Positions 15,437 to 22,322 of a stretch of 64,000 nucleotides of DNA are shown here, in pieces. The notes beneath the pieces are model-generated. The model was not told the origin of the DNA and did no database searches. It saw nothing but the letters and a program-made list of their open reading frames with translations. The stretch is from Anaerolineaceae bacterium (lineage in GTDB: Bacteria > Chloroflexota > Anaerolineae > Aggregatilineales > Phototrophicaceae). A program made the translations under genes and the position numbers. The number at the start of each line of letters is the position of its first letter. The stretch's first letter is position 1. The stretch covers positions 221,534-285,533 of the forward strand of contig WGMX01000014.1 in the NCBI GenBank assembly GCA_016124855.1. Direction: 5' to 3'.

Positions 15437-16809
15437 GCGAAGCTGATCTTTACGCGCGTCGCGCCAGTCGCACCGATGACAAAGCAGTTTGTCGATTCGC
15501 TTGGATAAGCGCCGCCGATAGCGTGCGGACAAACACCGTCCTGAGTCACACCACACGAGGCAGTCGAAGCGATGTTGATTGTGCCGCCCGAAATAACTTC
15601 GATGTTGGTAATTGAGCAGCAGACATTAATGCCGCTGGATTTCATGCGCAGGAAATAAAAGCCGACGGTCGCCGGTGCGAAACTTAGATCAGCAGTAATG
15701 TAATCCGCGCCGCGCTCAACAATCGTTCCGTAGGCTTCGGAACCATCGAAAATATCCCAATTGTAAACGTCACATTCGGACGGACAATCGCAGTCGGAAC
15801 AGTCGTAAGAGACAAGCGCCCCAATAGCGACATTTGCCCGGACAATTTCGTTTGGCAATGCTTCCAAGAAATCAGCAGCGACATCGTACCAGAACGGCGC
15901 GTCATAACTGCCAGATGTGTAGGTTGTGGCGCGGATCGCTGCGCCAATGGCGGCCTGACGTGCTGCGTCAATATCTTTGTTGGGTTTGATGACACAGTAA
16001 ATACTACAGGCCATTTCTGCCCAAAAAGAATCGTCTGCGAACATGGCATCACGTTCTGCGCCGTCCGCCGCGAGGACAATATTAATTAGGACGGTAGCAG
16101 CGGAAACTATTAGAGGCCATGCCGTGCCGCCAGTCACAACAGCAGCGGCAATCGCTGCAGCCAACCCACCAATTGCCAAAGCGATGGAAGCTGCGCTATT
16201 TGCCTGCTGTTGAGCAAGACGCTCTTTGTCACGAATCCAGTCGGCTATACCAGCGGCAATATTACAGGCAGTGTCGTCGTCGCTTGAACCGGGCGGGTTA
16301 TCAGGAGTAGGAATGTGATTATAATCAGTGCAATCACAATCACTGCCATCAGCGCCCGCAGGACCCGGAGGGCCGGGAGGCCCATCGTTACCATCTTCGC
16401 CGTCTTGTCCCGGCGCGCCATCAACGCCATCACTCCCATCAGCGCCACAAACATTACCAAGGTCGATCCATTCATCGGCATCGGTTTCTCTCCATTGCAA
16501 ATGACAATCTTCTATTCGAAATTGTACTTCACAATCGCTGCAGGCTGTCATAAAGGCCACCATAATTTCATTAACTTGCTGACGTGCGGCGTAAATTTGC
16601 TCCGGTGTTCCCAGCCACGTATCCGGCTGATCGAGCGCCGTCAAAACGCCTAAGACGTGTGAAACCCATTCATCGTTGAGCTTCAGGCAAAAGAGCGGCG
16701 CGTCGTTCCAATTTGCCCCCGGAATGGGTGTCGGTTTGAGGCGCGGCGCGTAGCGTGGAACCGAAAGCGTGGAAATGAGTTCAATTTGGTTAAGTGGATC
16801 ATTCGGCAA
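15433..16809 (-). CDS. Collagen-repeat surface/tail-fibre-like protein
   Basis: 458 aa from a TTG start. Residues about 1-95 form a module shared with the next gene upstream (WNDAPLFCLKLNDEWVSHVL, LTALDQPDTWLGT). Then a Gly-X-Y collagen stretch near 125-155 (GADGSDGVDGAPGQDGEDG, GPPGPPGPAGADG). A hydrophobic Ala/Gly-rich segment lies near 205-240 (AIALAIGGLAAAIAAAVVTG), and the C-terminal domain is Cys-rich and beta-like. Collagen repeats give trimeric stalks in phage fibres. It could be a receptor-binding fibre or a displayed protein. It overlaps its upstream neighbour by 11 bases. Confidence 0.72.
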   Translation of the reverse strand: MPNDPLNQIELISTLSVPRYAPRLKPTPIPGANWNDAPLFCLKLNDEWVSHVLGVLTALDQPDTWLGTPEQIYAARQQVNEIMVAFMTACSDCEVQFRIEDCHLQWRETDADEWIDLGNVCGADGSDGVDGAPGQDGEDGNDGPPGPPGPAGADGSDCDCTDYNHIPTPDNPPGSSDDDTACNIAAGIADWIRDKERLAQQQANSAASIALAIGGLAAAIAAAVVTGGTAWPLIVSAATVLINIVLAADGAERDAMFADDSFWAEMACSIYCVIKPNKDIDAARQAAIGAAIRATTYTSGSYDAPFWYDVAADFLEALPNEIVRANVAIGALVSYDCSDCDCPSECDVYNWDIFDGSEAYGTIVERGADYITADLSFAPATVGFYFLRMKSSGINVCCSITNIEVISGGTINIASTASCGVTQDGVCPHAIGGAYPSESTNCFVIGATGATRVKISFA

Positions 16810-17554
16810 GATAATCCGCTCCCGTTGGCTCGAAAATCACGTCCACAAAGTAATTGCTGGCCTCGTAACTGTCGAAGGGGAAATAACCCGGTGTGCCGTA
16901 GGAATAAAGCCCGTTGTCAGCATAGAGAGGCGGTACAGGAAATTCAGCGGTAAAAAATGGCCGGCTGTAAGAATAGCGTCCATTGGGCGCATAATAACCC
17001 ACGTAGTACACATCACAAGCATTAATGGCGATGGGTTCAGCAAAATAAGCGGTTTGCCAGCCGTCCGCTGATTCGTCGGCAAAGGTCAGGCTGCCGAGAA
17101 GTGTTTCATCAACCTGATATAAATACCCGGTATGCTCCCCGGTGTTGGCTGCTGACTTGTAAAAGCGAATGCCGTGAATGTTCCCGGCGACTGAGGTGTG
17201 AAAGCTCGTCCACAAATTGACCGGGTCGTTGTCGCCCGAATCGACCGTGTCCGGTACGGTGGAATCATCCCATAAGCTGTAGCGCGTCGGAGGGCATTGT
17301 GACATGAGCGCCAGCATGATCTCATTGACCTGCTGACGTGCTAAGAAAATTTCCTCTTCTGTCCCAATCCAAGTGTCGGGTTGGTCAAGAGCCGTTAAAA
17401 CGCCCAAAATGTGCGAAACCCATTGATCGTTAACCTGTAAACAAAACAGCGGCGCTTCGTTCCACGCCGCTGTTGGGATTACGGTTGGTTTGGGTCTGGG
17501 CGCATATTTCGGGGCAGGTAATCCGTGCCTTATTTCCGAATAATACTCGCTCAT
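16799..17554 (-). CDS. DUF4082-domain surface/tail-like protein
   Basis: 251 aa from ATG 17554 (GAGGT five bases upstream). Residues about 1-85 carry the same module as the collagen-repeat protein (WNEAPLFCLQVNDQWVSHIL, LTALDQPDTWIGT). Residues about 115-248 read as DUF4082: GIRFYKSAANTGEHTGYLY, FADESADGWQTAYF, YYAPNGRYSYSRPFF and NYFVDVIFEP. DUF4082 is a beta-sandwich usually attached to secreted carbohydrate-active proteins. The shared N-terminus suggests both proteins dock on the same partner, for example a baseplate or the small protein encoded upstream. Confidence 0.75.
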   Translation of the reverse strand: MSEYYSEIRHGLPAPKYAPRPKPTVIPTAAWNEAPLFCLQVNDQWVSHILGVLTALDQPDTWIGTEEEIFLARQQVNEIMLALMSQCPPTRYSLWDDSTVPDTVDSGDNDPVNLWTSFHTSVAGNIHGIRFYKSAANTGEHTGYLYQVDETLLGSLTFADESADGWQTAYFAEPIAINACDVYYVGYYAPNGRYSYSRPFFTAEFPVPPLYADNGLYSYGTPGYFPFDSYEASNYFVDVIFEPTGADYLAE

Positions 17555-17570
17555 TTTTACCTCACTGTGC

Positions 17571-18077
17571 TTAGCGCCGATTCTTGCCCCAAGCCTGATG
17601 ACCCTCGACGAAGCTGGTGATGTCCTCGTTGTGGTCAGTGACCGGGTTGAGCGGTTCGGTAGAAACGAGCGCCTCATGGAATCCGTCAACCATAAGGGTA
17701 TTGAAAGCGGCTACTTCGCTCTGGGTGACATCCACTTCTTTACCCGCGCCGCTCCCGGTAAAGAAGGTTTCGATGAACGTGGGCAGGGTGATGCGCTTGA
17801 TGAAGCCACCGACGGCGCGATAGACGAATTCGGCCTTTTCCTGCACATCGCTGATAGCTGCGGCTGCGGAGTTGGTGAAGTCGGCAATATCGACTTGGAT
17901 GGTGATTCCGCAGTTGACCAGTGTGCCGTTAATCAGCGGATTGATGATGTCCCAGCCGTACTCAACGGCAAAAGCCAGCGACGCGCCCTCAAGCGTGTCT
18001 AAGAAATTGACCGGGATGCTAATAACACTCTGGTCGTTATCGGCATCAGCGATGGTATAGAAAATAGTCGTAGGCAT
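17571..18077 (-). CDS. Unknown protein of the tail-like block
   Basis: 168 aa, good ribosome binding site GGAGGGC before ATG 18077. It is rich in Ala, Thr and acidic residues, starting MPTTIFYTIADADNDQSVI, with no Cys pair and no membrane segment. It precedes the two proteins with the shared docking module by 16 bases and could be their structural partner. No family recognised. Confidence 0.6.
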   Translation of the reverse strand: MPTTIFYTIADADNDQSVISIPVNFLDTLEGASLAFAVEYGWDIINPLINGTLVNCGITIQVDIADFTNSAAAAISDVQEKAEFVYRAVGGFIKRITLPTFIETFFTGSGAGKEVDVTQSEVAAFNTLMVDGFHEALVSTEPLNPVTDHNEDITSFVEGHQAWGKNRR

Positions 18078-18165
18078 GGTTTTGCCCTCCTTTGGGCATT
18101 AACTGAAAATTGAGAATAGAGCTGGCTGCCAGCTCGCGGATTTGTACTTTCCTCAATCCTTGAGG

Positions 18166-18393
18166 TTAGGAAGGACGCTGCAAGAACGTTTTCATGGACT
18201 TGTCCGGCTGACGTTGGACGGTCGTCTTCGCCAGACCGTTTTTCAGCATGAAGGCGAATGCATCGCGCCCACCGTTGGGATTCGCGGCGTACAGCTTGGC
18301 TTTAAACTCATCGAAAAGGATGGTTTCCCCGGCTGGCGGAAGCATCTCAACCGCTGCCTCAATCTGTTCTTGCAAGGACAATTTTTCAGGCAT
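18166..18393 (-). CDS. Small acidic/basic protein of unknown function
   Basis: 75 aa from ATG 18393 (AAAGG upstream); longer starts at 18408 and 18429 are possible. It reads MPEKLSLQEQIEAAVEMLPP, then ILFDEFKAKLYAANPNGGRDAF and KNGLAKTTVQ. The fold looks like a small winged helix (two helices plus a strand after GRDAFAFMLKNGL), perhaps a DNA-binding regulator of the leftward block, but this is an impression only. Confidence 0.5.
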   Translation of the reverse strand: MPEKLSLQEQIEAAVEMLPPAGETILFDEFKAKLYAANPNGGRDAFAFMLKNGLAKTTVQRQPDKSMKTFLQRPS

Positions 18394-18555
18394 TTCAGTA
18401 CCTTTCATCGGCGTATACGCCGCAAGCATAACGATACTGTCAAGTTAATATTGAAATATATGTCTAGTCAAGCATATGTTGGAATTTTCGAACCTAATTT
18501 GAACGAATTAAAACATTCAAAAAGATTAAAATGGTAGAAAACAAAGGAGTCTTGA

Positions 18556-18834
18556 ATGTCACCCGAACAAATGCAAGCAATTCAAATTCTGGCATCGCTG
18601 CCGCTGCAAGCCATTTTGTTGATTGCCGTGATTCAGCTTTGGAAAGCGTTAATCGCGGCTCAAAATGCCCGTGTGGATGATCTGAAGATCAATTACGAGA
18701 AAAATCTGGCGGATTTGCGGACGCGGGTGATTTTGCTTGAGGATCGACTTGGATTCCCTGTTGGGAGTACCTCAAAATCGAACGAGAAGGCTGTTTCTAG
18801 CGTTTTTGGCAAAAAAGACGACAAACTGGATTAG
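18556..18834 (+). CDS. Small membrane protein with coiled coil
   Basis: 92 aa with ribosome binding site AAAGGAG. One membrane helix at about residues 10-30 (ILASLPLQAILLIAVIQLW), then a charged coiled coil (DDLKINYEKNLADLRTRVILLEDR). The one-TM plus coiled-coil layout is common among phage-like small proteins of unknown function. Its 3' end overlaps the convergent repressor gene by 4 bases. Confidence 0.6.
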   Translation: MSPEQMQAIQILASLPLQAILLIAVIQLWKALIAAQNARVDDLKINYEKNLADLRTRVILLEDRLGFPVGSTSKSNEKAVSSVFGKKDDKLD

Positions 18835-19151
18835 ACGGCTTTCTGGTGATTTGCAATGATCTTTATAGCCTCCATATGCTCACCTTGTCGTAGGGCATTT
18901 ATGACCTCTAATTCTTCCTCGGTTAAATTATCAACACGAGTTTGTGGCGTGGGATTGTCTGACAACCCTAATAGATAGTCGGCACTGACGTTCAAAATTC
19001 GTGAAATTTCTATCAATGTTTCTAAGTTGGGCGAATACTGACCACTTTCCCACCGAGAAACAGCCTTCTTGTCAGTACCTAATTCGAGGGCTAATGACTC
19101 CTGAGTGTGGTCACGTTTTACCCGGTAAGCCTTCAATCTATCCCTACGCAT
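18831..19151 (-). CDS. XRE/Cro-CI family repressor
   Basis: 106 aa. An HTH_3 domain covers residues about 5-62: LKAYRVKRDHTQESLALELG, KKAVSRWESGQYSPNLETL and SADYLLGLSD. The C-terminal 40 residues are helical and may dimerise; there is no LexA-like peptidase domain, so release would not be by self-cleavage. It is divergent from the HTH gene at 19298, with three operator-like sites between them. This is the standard layout of a lysogeny-type switch and is the likely master repressor of the rightward replication block. Confidence 0.9.
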   Translation of the reverse strand: MRRDRLKAYRVKRDHTQESLALELGTDKKAVSRWESGQYSPNLETLIEISRILNVSADYLLGLSDNPTPQTRVDNLTEEELEVINALRQGEHMEAIKIIANHQKAV

Positions 19152-19209
19152 TTTTCACAAATCCTCACTAAATCCTAACCGTATTGTAACTGCAATGCAA
19201 TTGCGTTGC

Positions 19210-19283
19210 AGTGTCATTAGTGCTACGCTGTGGTCAGAAGTGACCACTATTTTTTTACCCGGTAAGTGGTCACTAATGACATC
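19210..19283. promoter_or_regulatory. Three operator-like sites of the repressor switch
   Basis: Between the divergent regulator genes. Site B, 19230-19247, is a perfect palindrome GTGGTCA-GAAG-TGACCAC. Site C, 19266-19283, reads GTGGTCA-CTAA-TGACATC. Site A, 19210-19227, read on the other strand, shares the CACTAATGACA core with site C. Centres of B and C are 36 bp apart. The ribosome binding site AGGAGGTG for the rightward gene follows directly after site C. Confidence 0.7.
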
Positions 19284-19297
19284 AGGAGGTGTAATTG

Positions 19298-19513
19298 ATG
19301 TCCGCAAAGAAAATTGTCCTGAAAGAACCGATGGAAGTTTATAACCTTGTTGCGCGTGTCAACAGGGACGGTTTAGAGGCTACCGCCGAAGCCTTAGAAT
19401 GCCATCCATCCACGCTTTCGCGTTGGCTGGATAATCAGGGCTTCGAGATGATTCGCCAGTGGGAAAGTCGCAAAGTTCTTGGTCTTAAAAAGGCGGTGCA
19501 AAATGCAAATTAA
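19298..19513 (+). CDS. Cro-like small HTH protein
   Basis: 71 aa from ATG 19298 with AGGAGGTG seven bases upstream. The central part (LVARVNRDGLEATAEALECHPSTLSRWLDNQ) is a helix-turn-helix; the rest is short. Divergent from the XRE repressor and next to three operator-like sites, so a Cro-type antagonist is the natural reading. Its 3' end overlaps the next gene by 11 bases. Confidence 0.72.
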   Translation: MSAKKIVLKEPMEVYNLVARVNRDGLEATAEALECHPSTLSRWLDNQGFEMIRQWESRKVLGLKKAVQNAN

Positions 19514-19688
19514 ATACAACCCCTACGCCCTGCCCCTTCAGGACGCGAAGCGCCAATACAACAAAGTGCTGCAAAAGCCCATTTGGTTCCCCGAAGATGT
19601 GAAGCAGCTTGAACAACTGAACATCAAGATCGGTCGCTTAAAGCTGCTGGTATCCATTTGGGAGCAATCCAAACATGCCAGCAATTGA
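19503..19688 (+). CDS. Small helical protein of the replication block
   Basis: 61 aa from ATG 19503 (AAGGCGG upstream). It reads MQIKYNPYALPLQDAKRQYN and a charged helix around PEDVKQLEQLNIKIGRLKLL. It overlaps both neighbours, so it is an integral part of a tightly packed operon. Function unknown. Confidence 0.55.
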   Translation: MQIKYNPYALPLQDAKRQYNKVLQKPIWFPEDVKQLEQLNIKIGRLKLLVSIWEQSKHASN

Positions 19689-20508
19689 GCCGTTCACAGG
19701 GTTTTACTCCAAAGCCTTGCGCGGGATTTTGCCGTGCCTATCAGGTCAGGAAACGAAGCTATTTGTCGCTGTAGCCTCATACACCGATGAACAGGGAAAA
19801 TGCTATCCCGGTATACGTGAACTAAGCGACGTGACCACTTTCCCCGAAAAGGTGGTTTCTGATCTTCTGAGTGATCTGGAGGCCAAAGGTTTGGTGCTGA
19901 CGCTGCGCAAATCTGAACGGGACATGTACACCGGGCGCATGATGCCCGATGTCTACATCGTCAACCCTGAAATTTTGCTGGTTTCTGACATGTCGCTTTG
20001 GATCCAAAATAGACTCAGGAATGCTTACATTCCTGAGTCAACTTTTCCGGTCAAATCCGTACAAGCAGACAGAATCACAGAAGCAGAATCAGGGGAACCA
20101 GAATCAGCCAAGCAGAATCACAGCTTCGATGGCGCTGCGATGCTGCCAAAAACCAATACCAATACCCCTATGGCTACACGAACCCTCTTGCCGACGGACG
20201 GCGCGAAAAGCACCCAAGCAGGCGAGAATCGCCCAAACAGCGCCCCGCAAGGCAGAATCCCCCCCGGTTCCGCCGCGCCCCCCCTTACGCGTCCGCTCAC
20301 ATGGCAAGAAAGTATGGCAGTTTCCGCAATCAAGCGGCAGATCAGCGACATGTCGCATGACACGGCTGCTGATTTGATCGTCCGCTATGGCGAGGAACAA
20401 TTTACTGCCGCGGTCATGTCCTACAAAGAGCGCAGCAAGAAAATCGTCATTAAGAAGCCTACGGGCTGGATTATCCAAAACCTAAAAATGGGAGAGAAAA
20501 AGCGATGA
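19675..20508 (+). CDS. Replication-initiation-like winged-helix protein
   Basis: 277 aa. Residues about 10-85 are a winged helix of the HTH_36 type found in phage and plasmid initiators (FYSKALRGILPCLSGQETKL, GIRELSDVT, LLSDLEAKGLVLTLRKS). A low-complexity linker rich in Pro, Ala, Ser and Gln follows (about 130-215). The C-terminal part (VRYGEEQFTAAVMSYKERSK, then KPTGWIIQNLKMG) resembles the end of DnaD-like replisome organisers. It may recruit the helicase. Overlaps of 14 and 4 bases link it to both neighbours. Confidence 0.68.
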   Translation: MPAIEPFTGFYSKALRGILPCLSGQETKLFVAVASYTDEQGKCYPGIRELSDVTTFPEKVVSDLLSDLEAKGLVLTLRKSERDMYTGRMMPDVYIVNPEILLVSDMSLWIQNRLRNAYIPESTFPVKSVQADRITEAESGEPESAKQNHSFDGAAMLPKTNTNTPMATRTLLPTDGAKSTQAGENRPNSAPQGRIPPGSAAPPLTRPLTWQESMAVSAIKRQISDMSHDTAADLIVRYGEEQFTAAVMSYKERSKKIVIKKPTGWIIQNLKMGEKKR

Positions 20509-20699
20509 GCGATATTAACATGCCGCTGTGGTTGGATTTGGAGGACGAATGGTGGGAGCAGCTTATGCACCCAGATGATGACAGTCACGCCGCATGGGTC
20601 AATGAAATTCTTGATGAGGCGGACGAAGGCGAATCAGATGACACTGACCCCTACTGGAAACGTGGCGAGTGGCGCGACGAAGATTTTGAGCCGTTTTAG
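20505..20699 (+). CDS. Very acidic small protein
   Basis: 64 aa with about 22 Asp/Glu and only about 4 Lys/Arg; it contains MPLWLDLEDEWWEQLMHPDD and ends in RDEDFEPF. Tight overlap (4 bases) with the upstream gene. Strongly acidic mobile-element proteins of this size are sometimes DNA mimics that block host DNA-binding proteins, but acidity alone does not prove it; several Trp suggest a folded domain. Confidence 0.55.
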   Translation: MSDINMPLWLDLEDEWWEQLMHPDDDSHAAWVNEILDEADEGESDDTDPYWKRGEWRDEDFEPF

Positions 20700-20701
20700 T
20701 C

Positions 20702-21280
20702 GTGTACCGCAGGCCGCAGCCGGAACCCCTGCCCTTTCAGCGCAACCTGAAAGTGCGATTACCACAGGGGCATTTGTTGATCTCAACAACCCGGTTGATG
20801 GTCACAGTACATCACTTCCCAAGCCCACGCGCCGAGCCGGATTATACCATTCGCTTTTTAGTGGCAGATAACCCGGAATTAGCACAAATTTTACACCCGG
20901 TCGATGGCTGGGACTTACTCGCTTTAATCAAATTTTTGTGGAGGAAAATCGACCTGATGAGAACTTTAGATTTGCGAGATGAGGCGATACGTTCGGAATA
21001 TGGTCTTAGAACCGTATCAACACCCTCTCAAAAACCCGCACGGCAGGAAAAACGGTCATTTCAAGAGGGGATAGTAATGATTTGTCAGTTTGTTATGGAG
21101 CATCCAAACTGCACACGGCTTGAAATTTCACGCCATTTAGGACGCAGCAAAAACCCTTATATTCTCACTCAAATTGAGTGGTGTGTTGACAAGGGACAGC
21201 TTGCCAGAACAACAAATGTCCGTCCCAATGGAGCGCTAGAATATCGCTACGTTTGGGTGGGTGATAATGACGATTACTAA
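20702..21280 (+). CDS. Winged-helix protein of the replication block
   Basis: 192 aa from GTG 20702, directly after the previous stop. The C-terminal 80 residues form a wHTH-like unit (GIVMICQFVMEHPNCTRLEI, SRHLGRSKNPYILTQIEWCV, KGQLARTTNVRPNGALEYRY). The N-terminal part is beta-like and basic. It is the last gene of the rightward block and is followed by a 1-kb gap with dyad repeats that it might bind. No specific family recognised. Confidence 0.55.
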   Translation: MYRRPQPEPLPFQRNLKVRLPQGHLLISTTRLMVTVHHFPSPRAEPDYTIRFLVADNPELAQILHPVDGWDLLALIKFLWRKIDLMRTLDLRDEAIRSEYGLRTVSTPSQKPARQEKRSFQEGIVMICQFVMEHPNCTRLEISRHLGRSKNPYILTQIEWCVDKGQLARTTNVRPNGALEYRYVWVGDNDDY

Positions 21281-22322
21281 ATCTGCGATTGATTATCGAG
21301 TCTAATTCTTGACCTTTTATGACCTCTCTTGATTGATTTGTCGAATTATCACATCTGTCTCAATAACTGCCCTGCTAATCATTCCTGATGTATCGTGTCT
21401 GATTGTAGGTGCTAGATGTCCCTACGCCTAATCCTAGCGCGTCCTAAGCCGTGCCCCGGTCAATGTAGCAGCGTAAGCAGTCAAAAGAGCGTTAAAAGAC
21501 GTTCTGACGACAGATAACACTCAGTAACGAACGATCAGTGAATGACAGTCAATTGATGACACCTTGCTATGTGCCTTAATTCCTGCGTATAAGGCCATTT
21601 AACGAGTTTTGATGTTTTCGGCAGGTTGGTTCATAGGTGTTCTGCCCTGACTCTCTGTAGCAAACCTCGATAAGCCTTGACACGTTGTAGGGTGACATTA
21701 GGTACTAGGGCAGTGAACGCATGTATAATCTGTGCATATTTATCTAAGTATAATGTATTAATGGAAAAATAACTTTTAGCCGAAGAATTAGAACAAATAG
21801 TCATAAAAGAACAGATATTCATATGGGCTACGGACAGAACGAATAGAACAATATATTATATAGTTATAAATTTTTAAATGTAAGTTACTAAGCGATATTT
21901 GATAAATTTCGACCATTTTAATTAATTTGAATGATGTAGCCCTATGGAGCGTGACGCGCCGGACTAAGGTAGTAGCAGGATATTTAGGTACGTACACTCA
22001 GTGACCGACATAAGGATTTATACTTTTCATCCACTTTTACCCCGCATGATCTGAGTGTGATTACTCGATTTCTGTAGTAAATAGATTTATCTATCCAGTA
22101 CAAAAAACAAGTAATTTGTCTCGATTTCTGTAGTAAATAGATTTATCTATCTAGTACAGTTTTCAAGACAATTTGTGACTACACTCAAGATCGTTCCTAC
22201 CCCTGCCCTTATTGTTGCTCCTAATTGTCTTAACTGAATGTCGGGGCGGCGAGGCCGGGGCGCACAAAAACACAAAACATAGGGGCAGTCGTAAGACCGC
22301 CCCATTGACTGACACTTTGTTC
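21281..22322. other. 1-kb non-coding region, candidate replication origin
   Basis: AT-rich, without a credible gene on either strand. It lies between the rightward replication operon and the leftward helicase gene. It contains two copies of a 39-bp dyad (22064-22158), scattered TCAGTGA/TCACTGA and AGTGACCGACAT motifs (the last also near 28390), and a GC-rich stretch near 22240. Long repeat-bearing gaps next to primase-helicase genes are typical places for an origin; no experimental mark can be read from sequence. Confidence 0.5.
22064..22158. repeat. Two direct copies of a 39-bp dyad-symmetric repeat
   Basis: Copies at 22064-22102 and 22120-22158, one mismatch (C/T), 56 bp apart. Inside each, CTGTAGTA and TAGTACAG flank AATAGAT-TT-ATCTATC, so each copy is an almost complete dyad of about 32 bp. 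The centre TAGAT-TT-ATCTA is a clear palindrome. Likely a binding site for an initiator or partition protein, or an iteron pair of an origin. Confidence 0.75.

Noticed and set aside
16315..16653. Open frame opposite the collagen-like gene
   Set aside because: It is the antisense shadow of the Gly-X-Y repeat codons; no ribosome binding site or family signal.
22064..22158. CRISPR array
   Set aside because: Only two repeat copies of 39 bp with a 17-base gap, internal dyad symmetry and no cas gene.
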